Shown: piece after piece, positions 44,942 through 53,368 of the stretch | Layout: every line of letters starts with the position of its first letter | Numbering within the stretch: the first letter of the stretch is position 1 | Assembly: GCA_036489495.1 (NCBI GenBank) | Contig: DASXFR010000056.1 | Span: 1-63,325, forward strand | Reading direction: 5' to 3' | Length of the DNA: 63,325 nucleotides | From: DASZIT01 sp036489495 | GTDB taxonomy: Bacteria; Actinomycetota; Acidimicrobiia; Acidimicrobiales; RAAP-2 | Notes under the pieces: generated by a model | Databases searched by the model: none | The model's input: only the letters and a program-made list of their open reading frames with translations | What the model was told of the DNA's origin: nothing | Position numbers and translations under genes: made by a program

Positions 44942-45714
44942 GCGTCGTATCCTTCCGTCTCCAACTTCTTGTACAACTCCGGCCCCCCGTCGGCCACGAT
45001 GGCCCCGTCGATGATGAGATGGACCCGGTCGGCCTCCAGCTCGTCGAGCATCCTCTGGTAGTGGGTGATGACCACCACGCCGAGGTCGGGTCGGTTCTCC
45101 CGAACGGTGTGGACGCCACGGGCGACGGTGCGGAGCGCATCGACGTCGAGCCCGGAGTCGGTCTCGTCGAGGATGGCCAGCTCGGGTTCGAGCATGGCCA
45201 TCTGAAGAATCTCGTTGCGCTTCTTCTCGCCGCCGGAGAATCCCTCGTTGAGATGGCGCTCGCCGAACTCGGGGTCCATCCCGAGTTTCTCCATCCACTC
45301 CATCATCATCAGACGAACTTCGAGTACCGACATGTCCATGCCCCGGCGGGCGGAGAGCGCCTGACGAAGGAATTGGATCACCGGCACCCCGCCGATGGCT
45401 TCGGGTTCCTGAAACGCCAGGAACATCCCCGCCTTGCCCCGGACATCGGTCGGCCAGGTGGTGACATCCTCGCCCCGGAACCGGATGGTTCCGAAGCTGA
45501 TCTCATAGGCGGGGTTGCCGAGCAACACCTTGGCCAGAGTCGATTTACCGGAACCGTTGGGACCCATGACCGCGTGCACCTGGCCCGATTCGACGGTGAG
45601 ATTGACGCCCCGGAGGATAGGGGTGTCCTCCACCGACACGTGGAGGTCTTCCACCTCCAGAAGTCGAGCCGTTGACGCGTTGAACGTGGCTGTCCCGTTG
45701 TTCCCTTCGCTCAC
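44929..45714 (-). CDS. sufC: SufC ATPase, second copy (canonical)
   Basis: The 261-residue ABC ATPase has Walker A GPNGSGKST, FLAFQEPEAIGGVPVIQFLR, signature FSGGEKKRNEILQMA, Walker B LAILDETDSGLDVDAL and VVITHYQRML, all typical of SufC. It is closer to the usual bacterial SufC than the copy at 35718-36470. The GTG start is preceded by TAAGAT with a 6-base gap, implying a leaderless transcript. A 26-bp palindrome covers its -35 region. SufS and SufU lie downstream on the same strand. Confidence 0.92.
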   Translation of the reverse strand: MSEGNNGTATFNASTARLLEVEDLHVSVEDTPILRGVNLTVESGQVHAVMGPNGSGKSTLAKVLLGNPAYEISFGTIRFRGEDVTTWPTDVRGKAGMFLAFQEPEAIGGVPVIQFLRQALSARRGMDMSVLEVRLMMMEWMEKLGMDPEFGERHLNEGFSGGEKKRNEILQMAMLEPELAILDETDSGLDVDALRTVARGVHTVRENRPDLGVVVITHYQRMLDELEADRVHLIIDGAIVADGGPELYKKLETEGYDAWRA

Positions 45715-45720
45715 ACCCCG

Positions 45721-45726
45721 ATCTTA
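45721..45726 (-). promoter_or_regulatory. Leaderless -10 box for sufC-sufS-sufU
   Basis: TAAGAT on the minus strand ends 6 bases before the GTG at 45714. Confidence 0.5.
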
Positions 45727-45739
45727 TCCTCCGATCGGC

Positions 45740-45765
45740 ATTTCTCCTACCGTCGTAGGAGGAAT
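45740..45765. promoter_or_regulatory. 26-bp palindrome upstream of sufC-sufS-sufU (putative SUF operator)
   Basis: ATTTCTCCTAC (45740-45750) and GTAGGAGGAAT (45755-45765) are inverted repeats with one mismatch and a 4-base spacer. The site sits where the -35 element of the sufC promoter should be, which suits a repressor. It shares its half-site TAGGAGAAAT with the site before sufB. Confidence 0.6.
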
Positions 45766-45817
45766 AGGGGGACCCGACCTTGCCACCAGGGAATTTCCTG
45801 ACCCAACAGGTGGCAGG

Positions 45818-45823
45818 TACGGT
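45818..45823 (+). promoter_or_regulatory. Leaderless -10 box for debranching-type gene
   Basis: TACGGT ends 7 bases before the ATG at 45831, supporting that start over the upstream in-frame TTG at 45780. Confidence 0.45.
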
Positions 45824-45830
45824 AATCGGG

Positions 45831-48044
45831 ATGGCAGATCCGTGGACGTACGCCGGACCGGTCGCGCAGGTCCAGGCGTATGCCGGGGACGTCACCCTGG
45901 TCGACGAGTCCACCTTCGCCATCAGCGGCAGTGCCGGGGACATCTCGGTCGGCGGCGCCCAAGGCCTCTTCGTACGGGACACCCGGATCATCTCCCGGTT
46001 CGAACTGCTGATCAACGGATCCCGGACCGAACCGCTGTCGGCGGTCACCGACGATCCGTTCTCCTCGACCTTCGTCTCCCGGTGCCTACCCCCGCCGGGG
46101 CGGGCTGACTCGACGCTGATGGTGTTCCGGTCCCGGTACGTGGGACAGGGCATGCGGGAGGACATCACCATTCGAAACTTCGGCGATGAGCCGACCTTCT
46201 GTTCCGTCGAACTGTTCGTGGGCGCCGACTTTGCCGATCTGTTCGCGGTGAAGGAGGGACGGGTCGGGGACGGCGGACACGGCGAACCGGTCACCGGGAC
46301 GGTCACCGTCGAGATCAACGGTGGCGCCGGCACCGGGACGGGTGGGACGCCACCCGTCCTCGGCACCCCGACGATGAATTTCTCCTATCGGCGGGGCGGG
46401 GTCACCCGCGGCGCCGAGGTCCGGTTCGCGGATCCGGTCAGCCTGGTCGAGGACCTGGCCACCTTCGAGACCATCGTGCCCGCCCGCGGAGAATGGAAAA
46501 CCTGCGTCGAGGTGGCGCCGGTCATCGACGGGACCGGCATCAACCCCCGGTACCGATGTGGCGAGCCGGTGGATCGGGCCGAGCCGGCCGAGCGGCTGGC
46601 CCGGTGGCGCCGCCGGATTCCCCAGGTCGACACCGACCACCCGGGGCTGAAGAGCGTGGTGGCCCGGAGCGCCGAGGATCTCGGGGCGCTGCGCATCTTC
46701 GATCCCGACTACCCCGAACGGGTGGTGGTGGCGGCGGGGGCGCCGTGGTTCATGACCGTCTTCGGACGTGACTCGCTGCTGACGGCGTGGATGGCGTTGC
46801 TGGTGGATCCCGACCTCGCCCTCGGGGTCCTGCAGACCCTGGCCCGGTTTCAGGGGAACGAAGTCGACCCCCGCCACGATGAGCAGCCCGGGCGGATCCT
46901 CCACGAGATGCGCTTCGGCGACGCCGCCTCGCTGTCGCTGGGGGGCGGGAGCATCTACTACGGAACCGCCGATGCCACCCCCCTGTTCGTCATGCTGTTG
47001 GGTGAGCTCCGCCGCTGGGGAGTGGCCGGCGAATTGGTGGACGAGCTGTTGCCCAACGCCGAGCGGGCGATCGAGTGGATCGAGCATTTCGGCGATGCCG
47101 ATGGCGACGGCTATGTCGAGTACCACCGGGCGACCGACCGCGGGCTCGCCAATCAGGGGTGGAAGGACAGCTGGGACGGGATCCGCTACGCCGACGGTCG
47201 GGTGGCCGAAGCGCCGATCGCCCTCTGCGAGGTACAGGCCTACACCTACGGCGCCTACCTGGCCCGGGCCCACTTCGCCTACGAGGTCGGGGACTCCTCC
47301 ACCTTTCAGCGGTTCCGGGCCAAGGCCACCGAACTGAAGACGGCCTTCAACCGTGACTTCTGGCTGGAGGAAAAGGGGTGGTTCGCCATCGGCCTCGATG
47401 CCGACAAGCGACCGATCGATTCCCTGACCTCCAACATCGGCCACTGTCTGTGGACGGGGATCGTCGACGAGGACAAGGCCGCCCAGGTCAAAGCCAAACT
47501 GGCTTCACCCGAGATGTTCAGCGGATGGGGAGTTCGCACCCTGGCGTCCGACAGTGGTGGCTACAACCCGATCAGCTACCACTGTGGCTCGGTGTGGCCG
47601 CATGACACCGCCATCGTTGCCGCCGGTCTGGCCCGCTACGGCTTCGACGACATCGCCCAGAAGCTGATCCTGGCCCTGCTCGACGCCGCGGTGGCCCAGG
47701 GCGGCCGCCTCCCCGAGCTGTTCAGCGGCCTCGACCGGCGCGAGTTGAGCGTGCCGGTGGGTTATCCGACCTCGTGTTCGCCCCAGGCCTGGTCGGCGGC
47801 GTCCCCGTTGCTGTGCCTGCGCACGCTGCTCCGCCTCGACCCCTGGGTTCCACGCGGGAAGACCTGGGTGTGCCCGAACCTGCCCGAGGGAATCGGCCAT
47901 CTGAAGGTGGAGGGGATCCCGTTGGCCGGCGCCCGGGTCACCATCGAGGTGGGCGACGACGTGCCCGGGGGTATGAGCATCACCGGGCTCCCGCCGGAGA
48001 TCGAGGTGATCCGCCAGCCCCGGCATCCGGCGACCGCGGTCTGA
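45831..48044 (+). CDS. Glycogen debranching/amylo-alpha-1,6-glucosidase-type protein
   Basis: The 737-residue protein has an N-terminal domain of the glycogen debranching N-terminal type (GGAQGLFVRDTRIISRFEL) and a C-terminal (alpha/alpha)6-barrel resembling GH15/GH63-like enzymes. Catalytic-region motifs include WFMTVFGRDSLLTAWM, NQGWKDSWDGI, EVQAYTYGAYLARA, CGSVWPHDTAIVA and GYPTSCSPQAWSAA. Proteins of this kind hydrolyse alpha-glucosidic bonds in glycogen or related storage sugars; the exact substrate is unproven. It is divergent from the sufC-sufS-sufU unit. Confidence 0.8.
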   Translation: MADPWTYAGPVAQVQAYAGDVTLVDESTFAISGSAGDISVGGAQGLFVRDTRIISRFELLINGSRTEPLSAVTDDPFSSTFVSRCLPPPGRADSTLMVFRSRYVGQGMREDITIRNFGDEPTFCSVELFVGADFADLFAVKEGRVGDGGHGEPVTGTVTVEINGGAGTGTGGTPPVLGTPTMNFSYRRGGVTRGAEVRFADPVSLVEDLATFETIVPARGEWKTCVEVAPVIDGTGINPRYRCGEPVDRAEPAERLARWRRRIPQVDTDHPGLKSVVARSAEDLGALRIFDPDYPERVVVAAGAPWFMTVFGRDSLLTAWMALLVDPDLALGVLQTLARFQGNEVDPRHDEQPGRILHEMRFGDAASLSLGGGSIYYGTADATPLFVMLLGELRRWGVAGELVDELLPNAERAIEWIEHFGDADGDGYVEYHRATDRGLANQGWKDSWDGIRYADGRVAEAPIALCEVQAYTYGAYLARAHFAYEVGDSSTFQRFRAKATELKTAFNRDFWLEEKGWFAIGLDADKRPIDSLTSNIGHCLWTGIVDEDKAAQVKAKLASPEMFSGWGVRTLASDSGGYNPISYHCGSVWPHDTAIVAAGLARYGFDDIAQKLILALLDAAVAQGGRLPELFSGLDRRELSVPVGYPTSCSPQAWSAASPLLCLRTLLRLDPWVPRGKTWVCPNLPEGIGHLKVEGIPLAGARVTIEVGDDVPGGMSITGLPPEIEVIRQPRHPATAV

Positions 48045-48084
48045 CCACTGGCTGCCCGGCGACTGGTTGTCGCCGGAAACCCGG

Positions 48085-48702
48085 CTACCAGCCTCGGTCG
48101 ATCCAGTCCTGCAGGTGCGGGGTTTCGGCGCCGACGGTGGTGCTGGTCCCGTGGCCGGGGAGGACCAGGGTGTCGGGCCCGAAGTCGGCGAACAGGCGCC
48201 GTTCGATCGAGGAGATGATGGTGTCGAAGTCGGCGTTCTCGAATGAGGTGTTGCCGGGCCCGCCGGGGAACAGGGTGTCGCCGCTGAACAGCAGCGGGGT
48301 CCCCTCGACGGCGAAACACATCGAACCGGGGGTGTGGCCCGGGGTGGCAATGGTGCTGATCCGGAGCCTGCCCACGTCGAGCGTCGACTCGTCTTCGAGG
48401 ATCAGGTCGTAGGAAGGGAGCATCCCGGCATCGGCGCGGGTCACCGCCACCTCGAAGCCGGCGTTCCGGACGGATTCGACCGCCTGGATGTGGTCCCAGT
48501 GGCCGTGGGTCTCGACCACCTGCCGCACCCCGAGGTCGCGGCACAGCTCGAGGAGGAGGTCATGCTCGTTGGCCGCGTCGATCAGCATGGCGTCGCCGGT
48601 CTGCCGGCAGCGGACGATGTACACGTTGTTGTCCATCGGGCCGACCACTACCCGGTGAACCTCGACGTCGTTGTCCTGGTAATCGATGATGGTGCTGGCC
48701 AT
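48085..48702 (-). CDS. MBL-fold metallohydrolase (glyoxalase II-like)
   Basis: The 205-residue protein has the zinc motif THGHWDHIQAV, then TPGHTPGSMCF, FSGDTLFPGGPGNT and LVLPGHGTSTTVG, which together supply the two-metal site of glyoxalase II-like hydrolases. The substrate may be a thioester of glutathione-like or mycothiol compounds; unknown. The ATG at 48702 is chosen over longer starts because of a GAGGAGG ribosome site and a Pro/Arg-rich, non-conserved upstream frame. Confidence 0.82.
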   Translation of the reverse strand: MASTIIDYQDNDVEVHRVVVGPMDNNVYIVRCRQTGDAMLIDAANEHDLLLELCRDLGVRQVVETHGHWDHIQAVESVRNAGFEVAVTRADAGMLPSYDLILEDESTLDVGRLRISTIATPGHTPGSMCFAVEGTPLLFSGDTLFPGGPGNTSFENADFDTIISSIERRLFADFGPDTLVLPGHGTSTTVGAETPHLQDWIDRGW

Positions 48703-48803
48703 TGCCCTGGATGCCTCCTCGGGTGGATTTGTGCGGTCGCCGTGACTCCCACCCCCAACCGGGCAGCGTACAGGCGCGGCCGGGCCACGGAACCTGGCGT
48801 TAC

Positions 48804-48819
48804 TTGACCCGTTGGTCAA
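48804..48819. promoter_or_regulatory. Palindromic operator-like site before acyl-CoA dehydrogenase gene
   Basis: TTGACC and GGTCAA are perfect inverted 6-mers with the 4-base spacer CGTT. They lie 78 bases before the acyl-CoA dehydrogenase start and 101 bases before the divergent MBL-fold gene. A TetR-family regulator of fatty-acid genes is a reasonable guess. Confidence 0.45.
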
Positions 48820-48897
48820 CATCGTCCGAGTTCTGGTAGACAACGAGTTCACGACGCCCCCAAGGTGGGGGCCGCCCCAGGGGGGATGGAGAACACC

Positions 48898-50013
48898 ATG
48901 AACTTCGCCTTCAGCGAGGAGCAGGACGAACTTCGTAAGTCGGTCAAGCGCTTTCTCGAGGACAAATCACCCGAGACGGAAGTCCGCCGTTTGATGGAGA
49001 CCACCGAGGGCTATGACACCGCGGTGTGGACCCAGATGGCCGATCAACTGGGCCTGCAGTCGCTGACCATCCCCGAGGAGTTCGGCGGGTCCGGATTCTC
49101 CTATGTCGAGCTCATCGTGGTGCTCGAGGAGATGGGAGCCGCGCTGCTGTGCGCACCGTTCTTCTCCACCGTGGCCCTGGGGGCCAACGCCATCCTCACT
49201 TCCGGCGACCAGAAGGCGAAGGAAGAGCTGCTGCCGGGGATCGCCTCGGGGGAGACCATCGCCACCCTGGCCCACACCGAGGACAGCGGAAAATGGGACA
49301 CCGACAGCGTGACCCTGACCGCCACCCCGTCCGGCGACGGATGGTCGCTGAACGGGCACAAGTCGTTCGTAATCGACGGCCACGTGGCCGATCTCATCCT
49401 GGTGGTGGGCCGGACCGATGCCGGGATCAGCCTCTTCGCGGTGAAGGGCGATGCCGACGGTCTCACCCGCACCCCGCTGGCCACCATGGACCAGACCCGC
49501 AAACAGGCCCGGCTGGAGTTCGCCAACACGCCGGCCCGGCTGATCGGGTCGGACGGCGGCGCCTCGGCGGGGCTGTCGAAGACCCTCGACCTGGCCGCGG
49601 TGGCGCTGGCCGCCGAGCAGGTCGGCGGGGCGCAACGGTGTCTCGACAGTTCGGTGGACTACGCCAAGACCCGGATCCAGTTCGGCCGGCCGATCGGGAG
49701 CTTCCAGGCCATCAAGCACAAGTGCGCGGACATGCTGCTGGAGGTGGAGTCGGCCAAGTCGGCCGCCTACTACGCCGGATGGGCGGCGGCCGAGGACTCC
49801 GATGAGCTGCCGGTGGTGGCCAGCCTGGCCAAGTCCTACTGCTCGGAGGCCTACTTCCATGCCGCCGCCGAGACCATCCAGATCCACGGGGGCATCGGCT
49901 TCACCTGGGAGCACCCCGCCCATCTGTACTTCAAGCGGGCCAAGTCCTCCGAGTTGCTGTTGGGTGACCCCTCCTACCACCGGGAACTCCTGGCCCAACG
50001 CATCGGTATCTGA
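48898..50013 (+). CDS. Acyl-CoA dehydrogenase-like protein (FadE, short type)
   Basis: The 371-residue protein has the acyl-CoA dehydrogenase fold: MNFAFSEEQDELRKSVKRFL, GLQSLTIPEEFGGSGFSYVE, and QIHGGIGFTWEHPAHLYFKR. Where catalytic members carry the base Glu in an IYEGT-like segment, this one reads LLLGD, so it may be the non-catalytic partner of a heteromeric FadE, as known for mycobacterial steroid enzymes. No second subunit lies next to it. The ATG at 48898 follows a G-rich ribosome site; an ATG 12 bases upstream is also possible. Confidence 0.82.
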   Translation: MNFAFSEEQDELRKSVKRFLEDKSPETEVRRLMETTEGYDTAVWTQMADQLGLQSLTIPEEFGGSGFSYVELIVVLEEMGAALLCAPFFSTVALGANAILTSGDQKAKEELLPGIASGETIATLAHTEDSGKWDTDSVTLTATPSGDGWSLNGHKSFVIDGHVADLILVVGRTDAGISLFAVKGDADGLTRTPLATMDQTRKQARLEFANTPARLIGSDGGASAGLSKTLDLAAVALAAEQVGGAQRCLDSSVDYAKTRIQFGRPIGSFQAIKHKCADMLLEVESAKSAAYYAGWAAAEDSDELPVVASLAKSYCSEAYFHAAAETIQIHGGIGFTWEHPAHLYFKRAKSSELLLGDPSYHRELLAQRIGI

Positions 50014-50141
50014 CCGGCGGGTAGTTGGCTGGATGTCACCCTTTGCTCCGCTGGCGAACACCACGGTTGACCGTGGCGGCGCGGCGGGAGAAGCCGGGTC
50101 GGGGAGGCTGTCCCGCGACCGTTGCCCTCTCGGATATGGCG

Positions 50142-50147
50142 TAGCGT
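50142..50147 (+). promoter_or_regulatory. Leaderless -10 box for exported hypothetical gene
   Basis: TAGCGT ends 7 bases before the ATG at 50155. Confidence 0.45.
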
Positions 50148-50154
50148 CTCCCAA

Positions 50155-50841
50155 ATGACCGGACCCCGAAGGCTGATCGGTTGGCTGCTGCTGGTGCTGG
50201 TGGCGGTGCTGGCCGCCGGTGGCGCGGCGCTGGGCGTGAGCCAGGCTCCCAAGCAGGCCACCCTCCAGGCCGCGGTCAAGAACACCCTGAACGCCGCTAA
50301 CTACACCTCGGACGTGCTCGAGAGCAGCCCGCAGGGCACCCAGACCCAGCACCTCGTCTACCAGGCGCCGAACCGGTTGGGGGGCTATGTCGACTCGGGC
50401 ACCGTCCGGGTCTACGTGGCGGTCATCGACAGCGTCGAGTACCAGAGCAACCAGGTGTCGCCGTCGGCATCGACCGACCATCTCACCTTCCAGAAGCAGA
50501 GCAGCCAAGCCGCCTCCTCCTACGACCCGGTCCACGAATATGTCGCCCTGGCCAAGAACGCCCAGCATGTGAAGCAGAAGGGCGACACCTATACCTTCTC
50601 GGTGACCCAGCAGGGGCAGACCGCGTCGTTCACCGCCACTGTGATCGGCCAGTACCTGTCGGCGCTCACCATCACCGCCAGTGGCGCCCAGCTGTCGCTG
50701 ACCGTCTCGTCGGTGAACTCGTCGCCACCGGTGACGCTGCCCGGCGGCGCCAAGGTGGTCGCCGCGCCCCCCACCACCACCACGGTGCCCGCCACCACGA
50801 CGCCCACCACCGCACCTACCCCGACGACCGCGGCACCCTGA
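50155..50841 (+). CDS. Membrane-anchored or secreted hypothetical protein with Thr-rich tail
   Basis: The 228-residue protein begins with a signal-anchor (RRLIGWLLLVLVAVLAAGGA). The middle, up to about residue 195, looks like a single beta-rich domain and contains no cysteine, so it is not a lipoprotein. The C-terminal 30 residues are Thr/Pro/Ala only, like a cell-wall-spanning stalk. I do not recognise a family; a vague resemblance to LolA/LppX-like folds is only a guess. Confidence 0.6.
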   Translation: MTGPRRLIGWLLLVLVAVLAAGGAALGVSQAPKQATLQAAVKNTLNAANYTSDVLESSPQGTQTQHLVYQAPNRLGGYVDSGTVRVYVAVIDSVEYQSNQVSPSASTDHLTFQKQSSQAASSYDPVHEYVALAKNAQHVKQKGDTYTFSVTQQGQTASFTATVIGQYLSALTITASGAQLSLTVSSVNSSPPVTLPGGAKVVAAPPTTTTVPATTTPTTAPTPTTAAP

Positions 50842-50889
50842 CCACGACCACCGGTTGAGCCGCCGCCGCGGCCCGAGGCGGTCGCCCGG

Positions 50890-51570
50890 CTATCCCGAGG
50901 TGTCGGCCTGGGCGATGCCGCGGTCGATGACTTGTCGGAGTTGGCGGGCGTGGCGCTCCGGGTCGGAGGCGTCAGTCAGCCAGCGAACCACCACGAAGTG
51001 GCGGGCCCCGGCTCCGATCATCTCCCCGACGGTGTCGGGGTCGACGCCACCGGTGATCCAGACGGGCCAGGGTGACCGCGTCACCGCCTCACGGACGTAG
51101 TCGAGACCGGTACCGGGTCGGCCCGGCTTGGTCGGGGTGGCGTGCACCGGCCCGGCTGACACGTAGTCCACCGGGAGTCGCTGGTCGATGGCGACCCGTA
51201 GTTCGGAGCCGGCATGGGTCGATAGGCCGACGAGGGCGCCATCGCCGACCAGTGACCGGGCCTCCCGGGCGGGGGTGTCGCGCTGGCCGACGTGCACCCC
51301 GTCGGCGCCGATGGCCCCGGCGAGGTCGGGACGGTCGTTGAGGACGAACGGCACTTGATGGCGGGTGCAGACCGGCTGGACGATCCGGGCCCGAGCCTTG
51401 AGATCCGGGTCGGACAGGTGTTTGTCGCGGAGTTGGACAACGTCGACCCCGCCGACGATGCAGGCTTCCACGAAGGGACCGAGGTCGGCACGGTCGGGGG
51501 TGCACAGATAGAGCCGACGCTCGGAAAGGGCCCACCCGCGGGCGGGGACCCGGGTGGCCGGATCCGTCAA
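50890..51570 (-). CDS. thiE: Thiamine-phosphate synthase
   Basis: ThiE joins the pyrimidine and thiazole phosphates in thiamine synthesis. The 226-residue protein shows DVVQLRDKHLSDPDL, FVLNDRPDLAGAIGADGVHV, GLSTHAGSELRVA and SAGPVHATPTKPGRPGTGL, the usual ThiE sequence of active-site segments, and ends with PVWITGGVDPDTVGEM. I chose the TTG at 51570 because it overlaps the upstream TGA (TTGA), indicating coupling, and adds a sensible short N-terminus. No other thi gene is in the window. Confidence 0.85.
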   Translation of the reverse strand: MTDPATRVPARGWALSERRLYLCTPDRADLGPFVEACIVGGVDVVQLRDKHLSDPDLKARARIVQPVCTRHQVPFVLNDRPDLAGAIGADGVHVGQRDTPAREARSLVGDGALVGLSTHAGSELRVAIDQRLPVDYVSAGPVHATPTKPGRPGTGLDYVREAVTRSPWPVWITGGVDPDTVGEMIGAGARHFVVVRWLTDASDPERHARQLRQVIDRGIAQADTSG

Positions 51571-52148
51571 TTGGCGGCGGTGGCCTGGACCTTGGCCTGG
51601 GCTTTCTTCTTCTGCTTGAACTGGCGGACCTTCAGCAGGGCGGCGGGAGAATCGATGTCGGCCACCGATTGGAACGTCCCCGGCTGGCCATAGGGGGTCG
51701 ATACCTTCTGCCACCCCGGCGTGGTCAGGCCCATCTGCTTGCCCAACAGGGCGATGAAGATCCGGGCCTTCTGGGCGCCGAAACCGGGGAGCGCCCGGAC
51801 GTTGGCCAGCAGCTCCTTGCTGTTGGCGGCCGAGGTCCAGACGGCGGCGGCGTCACCGTGGTAGGTGTCGGTGATCAGGCGACAGACATCTTGCACCCGA
51901 CGGGCCATCGAACGCGGGAAGCGGTGGAGGGCCGGCCGCTCCGCGAAGACATCGGCCAGTTCGTCGGGATCCATGGCGGCGATCTTGGCGACATCGAGGG
52001 AGCCGCCCAGCCGCTCTTTCAATTCGAGCGGTGAGGTGAATGCCTTTTCCAACGGGATCTGCTGATCGAGGACCATCCCGATGACCAAGGCCAGGGGGTC
52101 GTCGGAGAGGAGCTTGTCGGCGGCCGGATTGCCACTCAATTGGATCAC
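51567..52148 (-). CDS. HhH-GPD-type base excision DNA repair protein
   Basis: The 193-residue protein starts with PAADKLLSDDPLALVIGMVL and LDQQIPLEKAF, a glycosylase-like helical core, and has the helix-hairpin-helix LPGFGAQKARIFIALLGKQ. It matches an actinobacterial family of HhH-GPD proteins whose substrate is not established. The Lys/Ala-rich tail is low complexity. A TAGCCT box 6 bases upstream supports the GTG at 52148. Its stop overlaps thiE. Confidence 0.8.
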   Translation of the reverse strand: MIQLSGNPAADKLLSDDPLALVIGMVLDQQIPLEKAFTSPLELKERLGGSLDVAKIAAMDPDELADVFAERPALHRFPRSMARRVQDVCRLITDTYHGDAAAVWTSAANSKELLANVRALPGFGAQKARIFIALLGKQMGLTTPGWQKVSTPYGQPGTFQSVADIDSPAALLKVRQFKQKKKAQAKVQATAAN

Positions 52149-52154
52149 GCTGTC

Positions 52155-52160
52155 AGGCTA
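52155..52160 (-). promoter_or_regulatory. Leaderless -10 box for HhH-GPD and thiE genes
   Basis: TAGCCT on the minus strand ends 6 bases before the GTG at 52148. Confidence 0.5.
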
Positions 52161-52340
52161 GCCGGGAGCACCGGGATCGGCCCAGTGGCGGTCGAGCAGG
52201 CAGATTGCCGGAGGTTGCCTCCAGGTGATGGTGCTCGGGCCGCCCTCATCCCGGGGCGAAAAGTGTCTAGTCTCGGTAGCCCATCCGGGGGGACGGACCT
52301 TTTTGGACTGCCACAGGCCGTTGGCGGGGTGGAAGGATTC

Positions 52341-53339
52341 ATGCGGCAGGCCAAGCACAAACGAAAGCATGCCAGGCGCCGGTGGAGCCATGTCGGGCCG
52401 AATTCGATCGTTGCGGTTGCCGTGGTCCTGGCCATCGGCGGGGCCATTGTCACCACCTCCTCCACGGTCTCCGCCGATCGACCGGCGCTGGCCTCTCTGC
52501 CGCCGACCAGTACGCCGGATGCGCCGGCCAATGTGGTGGCGGGATCGGCCAATCAGGACCTCCCCGGAGGGTGGCTGATGTCGAGCCACGGCGAGTATCT
52601 GCTCTTCGTCTCGACCTCGTTCGGCAACCCCCGGGACAACATCCCGATGCTGACCGGGTCCCCCGGGCGACCCACTGTCTGGGCTCCGCGGTGGCCGCCT
52701 CGGCCGCCGGCCCCTACCTGCCGTGGCCTCAGACGCCCATCGTCTATCAGCGGGACCAGGGCGGAGACATCGACCCCCAAGTGGTAATGGACGACACCTC
52801 GGCGCCGCCTCGCCCGTATCTGGTGTGGAAGAGCGACAACAACTCCACCGACCACACCGGCACCGACCTCATCTGGTCCCAGCCCCTGGCCTCCGACGCG
52901 CTGACGGTGGTGGGTTCGCCGACCAACATCTTCGGCCTCGCCCAGGCCCCCGCCTGGGCTCATCCGATCATCGAAGCCCCGCAAATGGTCGAGGCCCCGA
53001 CCGGACCTGGTGGCTGTTCTACTCCGGCGGTGACGGCTTTTTTGGATCCGACTACGCAGGGGGGTGGCCAAGTGCGTTGGGATCAGCGGGCCGTGCACCG
53101 CGGTCGGGACCCAACCACTGATCGGCAGCAATGCCCAAGGTGTCGGCCCCGGGGAGGAAACCATCTTCCAAACCGGTGGATCATCGGCTGGCTCGTCGAC
53201 CCGGGTGCTGTACAACCCGTGGCACGCCGACGACCCCTTCCACTGGTTCCGTCCGGTGGTGGCCGCCAGCATCGGGTGGGGCACTGCGGGTCCCTACCTC
53301 GCGGCGGCGGGCACGCCTCCGGCTCCATCCGGGGCGTAG
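52341..53339 (+). pseudogene. GH43-like glycoside hydrolase, broken by three frameshifts
   Basis: From ATG 52341 (GGAAGG ribosome site) the frame encodes a basic start, a signal-anchor and then PGGWLMSSHGEYLLFVSTSF. Similar coding sequence continues in another frame from about 52660 (YLPWPQTPIVYQRDQGGDID, then PYLVWKSDNNSTDHTGTDLI). It moves to a third frame at about 53000 (TWWLFYSGGDGFFGSDYA) and back near 53060 (CVGISGPCTAVGTQPLIG up to the stop). The pieces assemble into a GH43-type five-bladed propeller enzyme acting on plant or cell-wall glycans. Breaks lie at or near C- or G-runs, so assembly errors are as likely as real decay. Confidence 0.65.
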
Positions 53340-53368
53340 CCACTCGGCGTCTCAATAGGCCGGAAGGC

